Assembly: GCA_010093515.1 (NCBI GenBank)
Contig: MU001672.1
Span: forward strand, 398,087 to 462,086
DNA: 64,000 nucleotides
From: Lineolata rhizophorae
Taxonomy: Eukaryota > Ascomycota > Dothideomycetes > Lineolatales > Lineolataceae
Reading direction: 5' to 3'
Shown: in pieces, positions 35,419 through 47,754 of the stretch
Position numbering within the stretch: position 1 is the stretch's first letter
Layout: every line of letters begins with the position of its first letter
Position numbers and translations under genes: made by a program
The notes under the pieces: model-generated
Seen by the model: only the letters and a program-made list of their open reading frames with translations
Told to the model about the DNA's origin: nothing
Databases searched by the model: none

Positions 35419-36463
35419 ATGGAAGACAACTGGAGCCATGATCCGAACATACCGACATCCGCTCTAGAACCAGAGCTCCTGAACATCGAAGGCAGCGTTA
35501 TGCGGGCAGAGCACGATCTAGCGGTATTGCGCCACCATGTCCAAGATTTTGCGTTCTCAAACGGCTTCAACGTGCTTAATAAATGCTATTCATACCTCAA
35601 CGCCCAGCGTGCATGGCACGATTCCGTACCATTCGCACTTCAGTTCGAGCCCAACATCCTCGCCGAAGACGCCCACAGCGCGATAAGCAACGACATCATT
35701 GCGATTGAGCGCAGCCAGCAGCTGGTTGAAATCTATACGGACGAAGAAATGGTAGAGATGGAACTCAACAGACTTGCCGCGCGCGACTTGGAGTTATACC
35801 GAAAGGAGCCTGTCCCGTATGAACTGTCGCGCATGTGGGTACCTCGACCCCCTGCGCCATCATATACATACTTACGGTGGAGAGCTAGGTTGAATGGAGA
35901 ATATCATGCTGGCAATCTTAAAACATCTCCTGTGGGTCAGGCGGAAAAGGAGGACTTTTTTGCTCCGTAAGTATTCTTCGCATTTTTGAAGGACTTCTAC
36001 ACTAGAAGTTATTGATTCTTCTTTAATAGACTGGATGTTTCGGTGATGCAGGCACAGATGCCGGCCCTCGTACCTGAGAAGCCAAAGGGTGAAGATAAAA
36101 ACGACAGCAAGAAAGCCTCAGTCTCTTCTCAAAATTTAGACGACATCTTTGCCCCGTAAGTAGTCTTCCATACCCCAGACTGTATCCTGCAGGAAGCTTT
36201 TTTTCCGGTGTACGGCTTTGACAGTTTTGCAGCCATACCGCTAGTTCATCATATGGGGGTGTAATAATTAATTTCTACCGTTAGACTGGACCCCTTGGAA
36301 GACCAAACTCAGATCGCACCTCTCCAACCGCGTACTGCCGTTGAGGCTGGAGTGATCTCTTTGTTGGGTAAGTACTTTAGTTTCATTCATATTTGTTGGT
36401 CATCAAACTTGGTCACCTAATATTTTCGTTTTGAGTCACTGCTTCTAACTTGTTATAGACTGA
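35419..36463 (+). CDS. Unrecognised 253-aa protein
   Basis: Four exons (35419-35966, 36030-36155, 36285-36367, 36459-36463) give 253 aa. I do not recognise the family. The first 180 residues are hydrophilic and probably helical (LRHHVQDFAFSNGFNVLNKC; TDEEMVEMELNRLAARDLEL). There is no signal peptide or membrane span. The end of exon 1 (EDFFAP, then LDVS) and the end of exon 2 (DDIFAP, then LDPL) repeat the same motif at the same splice position with phase-2 introns, so exon 2 is a symmetrical cassette that could be skipped without a frameshift. The last exon is five bases (completing Asp, then the stop). That assignment is the weakest part; read-through into intron 3 would change only the last residues. 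It follows the sugar cluster in tandem, but no role there can be claimed. Confidence 0.7.
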
Positions 36464-39400
36464 GGACCATTCTGAGGAGAGCGGCCATGCTCCCTACGAC
36501 CTATGCGAGGATAGCTAGTGTGACCTTCAGACGACGAACAAGATGAAAATAGGTGTTGTGCGGGAGTTTTGATTTTCGGTCAAGAGCGATATTTGGAGAT
36601 ATGGCTAGTTGTCACATCAGTTAGGACTGTAGTACGCTAGCGGCATGATAAAATGGTATGGTTTGTGAACGGGAGATCGGAGTTTTGAAATACACAGTTA
36701 CTATCCAGGGACTTGACCAATTCTATAAAGACTTAGAATCAAGTCTACATCAAAACACTATTCCGGATTATTTTGGACATGAATTCTGTGATCGGAAATT
36801 TAGGTTTTCGAAGATATAGTATGGCATCAGTCCTTATATCCCAAGGCTACAAACTGTCAAGGGTAGAGTGAGAAAACCTCACCAAACACGTCTAAGCATT
36901 GTGCTACATTCTAACAATTTTGGCGAGCTGACGCACTATCTCTCCACCCTCTTAGTTATCTACATCCGAGCCTTTTTTTTATGCGCTTATCTTGGATATA
37001 CTCCAATAAAAAAAAAATTCTTTTTTTGTTGGCCCCTAACTTCGTCCATTCAGCCCTTTCCGACGAAATTAGGAAGGTCTTTAAGCCCTGGACTCCTCTT
37101 ACAACATTCATCCTGCCTAGTATTTCCAGCTCAATGCTTGAAAGGTAGAAATAGCAAGAAAAAAAATTGAAACACCCTAATAAAGTAGCTATATGCGGAA
37201 TTTTAAGCTAGGCTAGGCCAATTTGACGAAGGAGAAAGTAAAGTGAATCTATCCGCCATTTTCCCTATACGCTACAGCGTATAAATTAACGAAACCATTA
37301 TGGCTCAAGTCTGACAATAGGTCACTCCCAAAGATTTTAATTTTTTATGACCGGAAGCGAAGTGAGTCGCACGTTTAGCGTGTGTGTTTTATTTAATCTA
37401 AAATAAACTGTTCTAGAGACATACTATATCGCTATTTACTATTACACTCCTAGATAACCGTAAAATTTTAAGATATTGCTAAACCTTATCCTATAGGTGG
37501 TTAGGATTTTTAGCTACGGACATTATCACCGCGTTGGCGTAGGGCTTTTTGGTACTTGGCTAACTTTATTCCCACTACTGCCCATCACCAGCCGTGACTA
37601 CCACTTATTGCGGGCTTTAGGCAAGAGAATCATATGTCGGCGCGCTTGTTTCATTGAGGCAAAAATAAAGCAAAAAATCCAAATTCAAGCCCAAACAAGG
37701 CTCGAATATCCCGCGACGTACATGAGAGGAATGTTGTGATGCAATCACTAGGGCTAGAGATGGTAGGACTGTGTCGGCGGCGAAAAGTGGGGGGCAAAAG
37801 TGATTACATGAAGCTGGGCAATCAGCAAATTATGTGCAGCTTAAGGCTTTTTAGGGCAGTGTTTCTTGATTTCCACGTGCTAGTCATGTAGAAAATGACT
37901 TATACGCCGGAATGTAGGCTCCTAAAGCATGTAAGATAGCTGCGAGCTAGTTTATTTCACTTCTTTTATGGTCACCAGGTTGAACAAATTGCTTAAGACC
38001 ATGAAGTAGACTGAGGGAGAAGTAAAAGCAAAATATGCCGGAATCATACATAAAAAGTTGCCTTTGTGCATGATATCTGTTGAAGATCTGCACATAAAGA
38101 AGCCTAAAGAGGAGAGGAGCTTGAATCCGTATCTGGAAAGATATTATATGCAGATACGATATCAGGTTCTGACACAGGGTGATGTGCTCTATTTCTGCCA
38201 GGGAAACAATGTGCGTAGGTAGGTACCCGACATAAACCCGGGAATGGCGAGCTCTGGCTCCGGAGACCGCTGTGGGCGTTCGCGAGGAGGAAGATCTTAC
38301 ATGGGAATGAGGCCCTTTCGACAAGCTTGGCGGGACAGGGTGCGGCTCTCTTGGGTCTTCGGGTTCTGGAGCCTAGAAGCGTGGCAATCGCCCTAGTACC
38401 TGCGCAATATCCTTGAAACAATCGACACCTTTGCCATTACAATGCGACTTCTGCAAGCCACATCTTACGGCTGGTGTGAGCCACACAATAAGTGGGGGTT
38501 CCGCCAGGCTGTCTCTCATGTCTCAATCCGTATTTGCTGTTCTCAGGGAGTTGTGGAGTGTTTCGGACTTCTGCGCAATTTGGGATACCAGCGATGGATG
38601 GAGTGACATCGGGCTCTCCGGGTTCTGCCTCGCGCGCGTGAGGCTACTTCTGCAGCTCTCGGTCCCTGCTATTCCTTAGCAATCGACGTTCTGGAACATT
38701 TTTCAAATACGTAGTGCGGGAACTAAAGCTTACTACGTAGCTGCCAAATCCCGCTACTCTTGGGGCAAGGCATGACGGAAAGGTCTTCGCAAACTTCTTC
38801 TCCTGGTTAGCGCGAGCCTCTGATTTACCGCCGCACCCGCTCTGGACGGGGACCATGTGCTCGGCGCAGGCGACGTCATCGAGCCGCTCGTGCGACCGGC
38901 CAATGGGATCCCGCGGCGATCTTGGCTAGTTCTTGGCCCGCAGAACTTGCCGTCGACAAGACTTGCCACGCATTGCGTACGCAACAGCGGCCGTCGATTG
39001 CCGACTTCCATCAACATGATGTACCTACGCCAGACGTTGTGATCCGGTTTACTTCATAGCCAGCCTTTTGGTGGCGGCCTGCGACCCTTTTTGCGACCGA
39101 CCCGGAGTCGGACGACTCGCCGTGAGCGGGCCTCCCCTCTTCCCGCACGGCTTATCTTTTCCTCTCGTGACGGTGCGCCGCGAGGGCCAGGATCTCCCTT
39201 CCAGCGTCACTCGCTAGGGTTACAGCGGGCCCCCCCATAATTACTGTAATGCCCACGCGGCGGCGCCGCCCACGCGCCCGGCCGCGCGGCAGATTCCGAC
39301 ATAACGCTGGCGGGGCTCCTCGGGGCAAGCTAGGTAGCACTAGTTGGGTCGCCGAGGCATCACAGCAGAACAAGGTGCGCAGAGGCTGAATTTGAGATAC

Positions 39401-40267
39401 TTTTACTATTGTCTTCCCATCGAGACGCTGTGCTAGGCGGCGAAAACATCCCACTCATTTCTGTCGGCACAAAGGCCTAGGCTTATCGTAGTAGCTCAAT
39501 TCGGGGCAAAAAACAGCCCTGGTTTCCCTGAGGCTAGCGCGCCTTTGGATATCTAAGCTTCTTACTTGCATATCGTGGAGTCTCGCCTCCGTGCGGGTTG
39601 TGGAGCCCCGAATGCGGATTATGGGTGCCATGATGGCTGACGGGCGTCGGGTGGGATAACGCCCCAGGCATACATACCTATGCATTGGCACGAGTGGTTC
39701 TAGCCAGGGACCAAGATTCCATGGAAGCTTCATCAAGGCTTGGCTGCTCAAATGTGGAGCTTAGGCAGCGGTAAGCCTCGCGCTAAGGCGTGCTATCGCC
39801 GCCTGCAGGCGTACGTAGTAATGTAGAGCACTGTCTGTTCGGGCCGCCTGAATCTGATCCAAGAGGCGGGCTAAAAAGCTGGCTAACAGCTAGCCTGGCC
39901 CGTTGGGGCAGTTGATCAGAAACAACGCATCCACGATTGGTGGTTTTTGTTTTCGACCCTGTGGTGAACCCACAATCTTTTTTTCACTTGTTACCTAGAC
40001 ATTGTGCCTCCATGCTGGATATCAGCCCGCTGCAGTGATCGCTGTCTCCGAAGCCTGCAGCTACCGAACAGCAGGGTTGGATCGCCGCACCTTGTCTCCC
40101 CAGCAACCCAGTTCGCCTTCCCTCGCGCAGCCCTTATCTTTTGCCCTGTCCTCCATTTCTTCTTTTGCCAACAGTTGGTGGCCCTCCATCTCTCGAGAGT
40201 ATCGCTTTGAGTGCGAGGTCGTGCCTAAGGCGGGAAAAGTTTTACACGTACGACTTGAGATGCCAAA
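36464..40267. other. Long AT-rich spacer
   Basis: 3.8 kb without a supported gene. 36500-38000 is notably AT-rich with poly-A and poly-T runs and no long open frame. Such islands in this group of fungi are often old repeats eroded by repeat-induced point mutation, but I could not identify a source element. 38400-40260 is more balanced in base composition and includes the permease promoter. Short GC-rich open frames there have no recognisable product. Confidence 0.5.
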
Positions 40268-42512
40268 ATGACTGCCACCGGTATCGACATCCGGAGCAAT
40301 AGCAGCAGTGACACGTCACCACCAGCGTATCCGCGCGACATTAAAGAGGATACAAAAGAAGAACAAGATTATGGCTACCCCGACAGGCGCCCGTCTCGAG
40401 TCAACGAGGTTGAAGTATCGTCGGACTCCACGCACCGCAAACTGAAACCTCGCCATATCCAGCTAATCGGCATTGGCGGTACAATCGGTACCGCGTTGTA
40501 TGTGCAAATCGGACGAGGGCTGTTGCAAGGAGGACCTGCGAGTTTGTTCTTGGCCTTCACAATATGGTAAGTCGAACCCACCAGCAAGTCTCCCGGGACT
40601 TACTGGGCACTTAGTGGGGAATCCTACTACTTTCCGAAAGATTAGCAAACACGTGGACATTGAGGCTCCATGATTTGCCAAGAAATACCCCCTTTGGAGT
40701 CGCAAAGTATTGGCAATGAAGCAATGGAAAATCAATGTTGGAATGAAGTCTTACGATATGAGTGCAATTTAGGTGCACGGTTATTCTCGCGGTAACTCTC
40801 AGTACGGCCACTCTATTTCCTTAAGTTCATTTGTCCAGTCCTCACTTTCCTGCAAGTATGCCCACAGCAGCTTTAACCCAAAGCAGATCCGGATATTCCC
40901 AATGCGCTCCTTTTCAAAGCAGTGGAAGATGCCTCTACTTACCAGTGAACGCTAGGCATGGCTGAGATGGTGACTTATCTGCCGATTTCTTCCCCGTTCA
41001 TTCGCTTTGCTGGCCGTTATGTCGATGAAGGCTTCGGTTTCGCAGCGGGTTGGAACTTCTTCATTTTCGAAGCAGCTTTAGTGCCGTTCGAAATTACCGC
41101 ATGTAACGTCATCATTCACTATTGGAGTGACGTCGTGCCTGCAGGCGGCATTATCGCAATCGTCATCTTCCTCTACGGGTCAGTCTGAAGCAAACTGGTT
41201 CCTAAGTCGTCGTGCCACGTTTAACATCGAACCCAGTGTCATTAACGTCTTTGCCGTGAAGTGGTACGGAGAGACGGAATTTTGGGCCGCCTTGGGCAAG
41301 GTTCTCTTAATCATCGGCCTGATCATTTTCACGTTCATCGTCATGCTTGGTGGAAACCCACTTGGAGACCGATTTGGATTCCGGTACTGGAACGACCCAG
41401 GTGCTTTCGCTGAGCTCTACTACACGGGCGATCTCGGCCGGTGGTTGGGCTTCTTGCAATGTTTGATCCAAGCGTCCTTCACGATTGCGGGTCCAGATTA
41501 TGTTTCGATGGCTGCTGGTGAAGCTGAGAATCCTCGACAGGTCATGCCACGCGCATACAACGCGGTCTTCTACCGTCTCACGAGCTTCTTCATCCTTGGT
41601 TCTCTAGCCGTTGGCATTCTGGTCCCGTACAATGACCCGGAGATGACCGCGGCATTCGCAAATTCCGAGCCTGGTGCGGCAGCTTCGCCGTACGTCGTCG
41701 CCATGAACAGGTTGAAGATTGGAGTCCTTCCGCACATCGTCAACGCCATGGTGCTTTCCGCAGCCTTCTCCGCGGGCAACAGCTATTGCTACTGCGCATC
41801 TCGTTCGCTTTTCGGCATGGCCCTCGAGGGGAAGGCTCCCCGCTTTCTGACCAAGTGCAACAAGCAGGGCGTTCCGATCTACTGCGTCGCGGTCGTGCTG
41901 CTCATCTCGCTATTGTCGTTTCTGCAAGTGTCGGCCAACGCGGCCGTGGTGCTGCAATGGTTCGTCAACTTGGTGACGGCTTCGCAGCTCATCAACTTCG
42001 CCGTAATGTGCTTCACGTTCATCCGCTTCCACAAGGCGTGCAAAGTCCAAGGTCTCGATAGAAATGCGCTGCCATACAAGGGATTCTGGCAACCTTATGT
42101 TGCATGGTACGGATTCACGGCGACGTTTATCATGGCGTTCGTTGGCGGATACACGGTCTTCTTGCCGGGATTCTGGGACATACCAACGTTCCTATTTTCG
42201 TGAGCATTTCCCGCCATCTCCTCGGCGCCCACGTAGATGCTGACGCTTGCGTAAAGGTATACCATGATCGGTGTCTTCCCAATTCTCTACATCGGATGGA
42301 AGCTCATCAAGCGGTCGCATTGGAAGAAGTCGGACCAAGTCGACTTATACGAAGATTTGGAAGACATCGAGGAGTATCAACGAAACTTTGTGCCCCAGCC
42401 TCCTAGGTAAGCTCTGTCTGATTTCGTCTTTCAGTGTCGCAAAGTTTGGCATCTGACGATAATTTTCCGCAGGAACTGGGTCGACAAGCATTTCAACAGA
42501 ATTTTCAGTTAA
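40268..42512 (+). CDS. Amino-acid permease (APC superfamily, fungal AAP/YAT type)
   Basis: Plasma-membrane amino-acid/H+ symporter. Six exons (40268-40566, 40773-40801, 40956-41178, 41237-42199, 42257-42406, 42473-42512) give 567 aa. A charged cytosolic N terminus of about 60 residues precedes span 1, which bears the APC signature IGIGGTIGTALYVQIGRGL. Next are AEMVTYLPISSPFIRFAGRY (spans 2-3), FAVKWYGETEFWAALGKVLL, NPLGDRFGFRYWNDPG and QASFTIAGPDYVSMAAGEAE, all typical of Dip5/Gap1-like permeases. The C-terminal tail ends RNWVDKHFNRIFS. Exon 2 is only 29 nt but is needed to complete WCTVILAVTLS before AEMVTYLP; phases 2, 1, 2, 2, 2 agree. Substrate is not determinable by eye. It is convergent with the PIR gene. 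Confidence 0.9.
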
Positions 42513-43545
42513 ATGTGGACCGCTTTGTTTGAACGTACTGGTGCAAAGACATGGTTTTTTTAATGGCTCGAAACGTGTTAGTATTTTCATTGAGCCCCAT
42601 TCGTTGTGGTATTTGTACACGGCTCCTCGGGCGAAAATATATCGGTTTGAATCGATGAATACTTAGATCCATATCTGTGGTAAAACGCGCTCTTGCCTAT
42701 CTAGCAGGCTTCCTGCGTATGATCTCAAAAGTGTGTTGCTTTCCCGAATCAAGAATCGTAAGGTCGGATAAGGGGAGTGTAGGTGGCTCGGTTAGGGCCT
42801 GGAGAACTGGGAGACGCTGCAGAGTGGCGGAAATTGTCTTTAGCTAGATCGGTTCCCGGTCTGCGACTTGATCCAGCTGGCGGTTGCTGACATGTGTTCA
42901 CCCCGTCGCAACGGCTAGTTCCTCCCGGCACGCCCGTCGGCGCATCCAAACTTCCGTTTACGCAAGCGCTATTGCATGTTCGGCATGCGTTCTCCGGCAT
43001 CAAGAGGGCCACTCTCTGGAATTTCTGACAACAGCGCATGGTGCGTGCACGGCAATGGCAAGCGATGCTCGCGGAGGCGGCCTCGACCTCCGTCTCGCCC
43101 TTCGGACGTATGGCTGATCTTCGGCCGTAATTAGATCTCCCGGCTCGGCCGACCGCGCCCATTGGCAGAGAAGGTTTCGTATTGGGAATGGAAATCTTCG
43201 TGCCTCGATTTGGTCCCGCAGAGCGTAGAAGGCTCCCAGGGACCTGAGACTTTGGAAGTTGTACGGCCGGAGCGTCCTCTGTTCGACAGCTCAAAAAAAA
43301 GGGACAAACTGCGTCGACAGCGCGGAAGGACAGGCGAAGCGAAGGCCGAAACTTAGGTTTCTATCCAAGGGCATTACAAACCTGCTATAGGTGCGACCGG
43401 CTTGCAAGGTCCAACCGTGTGGTCGGAGTTCTCGCATGCTTCCTGAGGGGCCACGGAGCTCATGAGGTGACGAACGCCACGGTCACCAGCCCTCTTCCAA
43501 ATCGGCCACTTGCGTCAATTAGACGCGACTTTCCAACGTCCTTGT

Positions 43546-43768
43546 CTAAATGAGGAAACTCGCAACGCTTTCTTCGAACGTCGCCGCGGAGCAGCGCCTG
43601 AGGTCCGTCGGGGAGGCGGCCACTGCCTCCTATACCGTTGCTCTAGCTCAAGCTCCGTGCCAAGTCTTGGCCAGCGACCGTGGGACGCGCTCCGGCTTCC
43701 ATCCCTGCGGAGACAACTGGCAAGCAGCCAGTAGGAGGAGCTGTGCGAGCTCGAGTAAGGATTTCTGA
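43546..43768 (+). repeat. Diverged tandem duplication, unit A
   Basis: About 223 bp starting CTAAATGAGGAAACTCGCAA. It is followed directly by a unit with the same order of matches: CTAAA, GGAAA, TCGAACGT, GCGGAG, TCCGTCGG, AGGCGG, then ATC-CTGCGG and GCTCGA-TAA. Identity by eye is roughly 65-75 percent with small gaps. Confidence 0.5.
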
Positions 43769-43955
43769 CTAAAAGCGGAAAGTGGACGATGCTTTTCGTC
43801 GAACGTGGCGCGGAGGGCTGCGAGAGCTCCGTCGGCGGAGGCGGACGTCGGAGACGTCCCAGCCATCGCGCCCCCCCTTCGATCGCTGCGGGGTCGTCTG
43901 TCAGGCTCGAATAAACATCTTTCGTTATGAAATCTGCGCAGCCCAATCGGGTTAT
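43769..43955 (+). repeat. Diverged tandem duplication, unit B
   Basis: Second copy, starting CTAAAAGCGGAAAGTGGACG. It is shorter than unit A by an internal gap of about 35 bp. The end is uncertain and set where the matches fade. No gene is known in either unit. Confidence 0.45.
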
Positions 43956-45247
43956 GATCTACGTATTTGCGCAGTACGTTCTCTGCTAGGATGGCTGCTT
44001 GTCGAGCTTCTAGTGCTATCATTGAAGAACGACCCTCAAACTTCGGATGAATTATGCAAACACAAGAGCGATGCTCTCATGGGTAATGACGTTAGCAGGT
44101 CACACTAAAACTAAGTTACTTTTACGAGCATATTATTTGCCAGTTTCAAGCCTTTGGGAATTCGGTCCACATGTGCTAAGGTGAGTCTAAACGGCTAACT
44201 CTACGATCTAAGACATGAATCATCGATGGAGATCCGTGTGAGTTCTAAGGTTGGCACTACGTAATTATTCTTCTAGCTATTATTTTCGGTGGGTAGGAAT
44301 TTCCTATAAGAATACTAAACACAGACATTTAGTTAAGCCGAAACAGACATCCCTTGACAATATTTATCGTGGCAGCAGATTCTAGGGGGTTTTAAGAGCT
44401 ATTTTGCTCGTGGGTTAATCTTTTACTGTTGTCGACGTATAATTCTCAAAGAATTGTAGACGTTGAAATCAAGGACTCTCGAATGTACGTAAGCGACATG
44501 GACGCACCTAGATTTGATTTTTCACTTAAGCTAAGATTCTAATGCAGCTTGCATGATCATACTAGGGTACTAGGTAGCTTCGGTCGCCACCGTGTGGAAC
44601 GCAACACGGGTATAAGTCTAGCGGTTTATTTTGCAAGCCCGCTGTATATTAGCTATAGGGATATCAAGTACTTCCAATCCGCTATCCAGGGCTCTAATTA
44701 AGAAGCCTGGGAAGCCTAGACTGACACACAGCATTGTTTGGAGGTAGGACACCTTGAGTTGCAGTGAATAACATAGATAGAGCACGCGATTTATTATTGG
44801 TGGGCCGGGATACTAAAGTCGCAAAGTGGTCTGCACCCATTTTAGGCTCCCAGTAACCCTAATTTCAACATATATATGTACACGCTACACTAGTCTCATT
44901 GCACTTATTTAGACACCAAGCCACCGCATTACGCAACATGACTCATGCAGGGAATGACGGTACTTATTAGAAGTGTAGGTTGATTACATGCTGTAGTGGC
45001 ACCATAAGATCGCCAAGTTAAGTCGTACTTTTAGAAACCAAAGCCTCAGAAGCATTTATACAAAGACAGAAGGAAGCAACAATATTAGAAATGCATCTTT
45101 GTGAACTTAATCCGTCGTTCAGAAAAACTTTTTTTTTAAAGAAAAGAAATTAAAATATGTTAAGAACATCAGGTTAATCATGAAGCAATCAGCACCAAAA
45201 GAATTTGTCCAACAAGTGCGACCAATGCAGCACCGAGGTGTAATACT

Positions 45248-46459
45248 TCAATTACCGCAGTCGTTGAGCTGGAGAACGTTGAGAGTAACAGGCTCGCAAT
45301 ACGAGGCGTAGGTCCTGTCGTACAGATTGTAGAAATCCCCCGAGAGACACTGATACCAAACAGCTGAGCCACCAAGGGCCAGGCTACCGTTGCCGCAAAC
45401 GGAGAAGCCCGAAGTGTAGATCGCTCCAGATTGGGGTGGGCTGTCGAACTGAAACTGGTAGTTGGACGCAATGTAGCCGGTACGGCCCATGGAGTCCTTG
45501 AGAATGCCGTCAGAGAGGGTGAGGATTAGGGTGCTGCTAGTCTGGCAGGCAACCATGCCGGAGCCGTTCATGGAGACAGAGTTCGAGGGAGCGGCCTGCG
45601 GTTGGCCGTCGCCGATCTGGCTCACTGGGGCACCAGTAGGTGCTTGCGGTTGACCGTCGCCGATCTGCGAGATTGGCGAGGCGGTGGCGCTAGGCGCCTG
45701 GGGCTGGCCGTCGCTGATTTGGGAGATGACCGCAGCATTCTGACCGGGAGCTTGGGGCTGACCATCATTGATCTGGGACACGGCTGGAGCAGTATTCTGA
45801 GGAGCTTGCGGCTGTCCATCGCTGATTTGAGACATCGCCGATGCTGTATTGTGAGGTGCCTGAGGTTGGCCGTCACTGATCTGGGAAACAGCGGGAGGGG
45901 TATCTTGAGGCGCCTGTGGCTGACCATGGCTGATCTGGGAGACGGCGGGGGCAGACTGGGATGTCTGTCCCGACCCCTGGGGCTGGTCATCACTAATTTG
46001 TGTCGCTGGCTGACCCGTTGCCGTGGGAGCCTCGACCCGCCCGCCCGAAATCTGGCCCACTCCAATTACGGTGTGCTCTGTTGGGGCCTGGATTTGGCCG
46101 TCGGAGATCTGAGTGGCAGCACTACCGGTGGGTGCTTGTGGCTGGCCATCGCTGATCTGAGTGAGTTCAGCTCCAGATCGAGTTCCAGCTTCAGGTTGGC
46201 CACTACGAAGACTTGGGTTAGTAGACGATGATATTTTTGATAGAGGATGGACAGCTCACTCCGCAGTCTCGGCAACTGCTGCGCCCTGTACGAGCGGCTC
46301 GCTCAAACCCATTACCGCGATTCCAAAAGACCCGCCATAGTTCGGATTGCACCCTGCTGGAGCTGCTCCGCCCGGTGCGATAGCTGAAGTGACCGCCTGC
46401 GGGAATGGCGACCCCACGACGTGGAGAGCAAATACAGATGAAAACCAGAGAGAAAGCAT
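45248..46459 (-). CDS. PIR-type secreted cell-wall protein
   Basis: Exons (minus) 46459-46260 and 46202-45248 give 384 aa. A signal peptide is evident (MLSLWFSSVFALHVVGS, cleavage near residue 17). From about residue 66, roughly twelve units of 10-17 residues repeat the PIR motif S/T-Q-I-x-D-G-Q-x-Q-A (for example SQISDGQPQAP). In yeast the first Gln of such a motif forms an ester with beta-1,3-glucan, anchoring the protein covalently to the wall. Three units are degenerate (ISGGRVEA, ISDDQPQG, ISHGQPQA). The C-terminal domain of about 110 residues has four cysteines (MVACQTSS, FSVCGNGS, WYQCLSGD, ASYCEPVT) plus one near the end (NDCGN), close to the conserved PIR tail. The intron falls exactly at a repeat edge (D-GQPEA). 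Confidence 0.88.
45594..46202 (-). repeat. PIR repeat tract
   Basis: About twelve tandem copies coding Q-I-[SGN]-D-G-Q-P-Q-A with short Ala/Thr/Pro spacers. Unit lengths range from 11 to about 20 residues. The two central copies, SQISDGQPQAPHNTA and SQISDGQPQAPQNTA, are nearly identical, suggesting recent unit expansion. Confidence 0.8.
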
Positions 46460-47754
46460 AACGGTTGTCCCAGCGAACTAGTCCTGTAAGAAAAGCGAGC
46501 GAAGAACCAAGGGCAAAGAGAGCTCGTTTGGAATTGTTGGGAACGATAGCTATGGGTCGATTGATCCAAGTGCGTAGAATCGGGGGCATTGAGCAGCCAA
46601 ATAAGGACGGTCAGGTTTCGACGACTCGGACTTCGGCACCGAAAACCATGGCGAACATGTATGCCTAGACCGGCTGACTATCAATGCTTGTGGAGATAGT
46701 GGGCTATTGCTGCTGCGGATGTGTATGGCATTACGTAGAATGCGCCAAAATGGGCCTTGAATGAGCAACCTCTCGTGGTGGCCTAACCAACACACGAGCC
46801 GAGCCACTGCCAGTATGGCCGAAAGCCACGTCGTGAGGGGAAATGGTACGCTAGGCTGCTGACTGAACCACGTCTACTCGAAGGTGAGGTCAATCCACGG
46901 TCTCATCTACGCGGATTGGAGGGACTTACGGGACAATGTGGATGGCTTCCACATCTCTGGCGTCAACAACACTCAATCAAACAGTAGCGTCGGACACTCG
47001 GCACGCGTACTCCACATGTCGATCATTACACACTAGCTTAATTCGGGAACTTTCGACCAGAGTTGCACGATTCCGGAAGACCCTGTGGCTGATGCTGTGA
47101 CAAGAATATGTTCACAAATTTTCTTTAGATATCTTAGAGTTTGAGAGAATATTTTAGCGCTATTCACTGCACGTAATCGATGTTTGAACCCAAGCAAGGT
47201 TCACGTAGTCGACCATTTCGGCAGCCAGAAAAAGACTAAGTGCGGGGCGTTCCGCTTTCGTTAACAGCTGAAAGTCTGACAAGGAACAATAACGTAACGC
47301 ATACAAAAAAATACCACGCAAATTGCCACGTTAATGCTCTTACTGAGGTAGGCAGAGGCGCTTTCGATTTCAAGCTGCGTTTGGTGATCCGACATTGATG
47401 TAAGGTCCTGCAATCTCTGCGGACAAGCACACGCTGGATAATAGACCTTTGCTTCAATGGACTCATAAATGCAAAATGAGAACAAGGATCGATCTTGCAC
47501 AATAGGCTTGCGATCGAAGGCAAAATGAGTACGAAAGTAACTCACCCAGTTGATACCGAGGCAGGCTTCAGAAAGAAGCTGCTGTCACCTTGGCAGATTC
47601 GTATCACAACATTCGAAAATCTCAATAATCCACGGCACTAGCACACTAATCAAAAGAAAGACTCAGTGATTTCTGCCTTTCCAACACAACAAAGGAAATT
47701 TCGAGATCTAGGACACTCGACTTAGCTCGGAGATGTTGGAAAGTATCGACCTCG
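46460..47754. other. Spacer between PIR gene and kinase gene
   Basis: 1.3 kb with the PIR promoter and the 3' flank of the kinase gene. Two overlapping minus-strand open frames (47236-47545) contain a hydrophobic stretch but no recognisable domain, so they were not called. Confidence 0.45.

Larger units (their letters stand above)
42513..45247. other. Convergent spacer with a diverged tandem duplication
   Basis: 2.7 kb without a supported gene. 42750-43960 is GC-richer and has overlapping open frames on several frames and strands that resemble nothing. 44100-45240 is AT-rich. The two similar units at 43546 and 43769 are annotated separately. Confidence 0.45.

Noticed and set aside
37690-37757. 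tRNA-like stretch on the minus strand (AGCCC...GGGCT ends, a GTGAT-TGC-ATCAC hairpin, TTCGAGCC box-B-like)
   Set aside because: The T stem does not pair, box B is imperfect and the anticodon stem is short. Probably chance or a decayed tRNA-derived sequence.
47236-47545. Two minus-strand open frames near the end of the kinase gene
   Set aside because: One hydrophobic stretch only. The frames overlap and no splice combination gives a recognisable protein.
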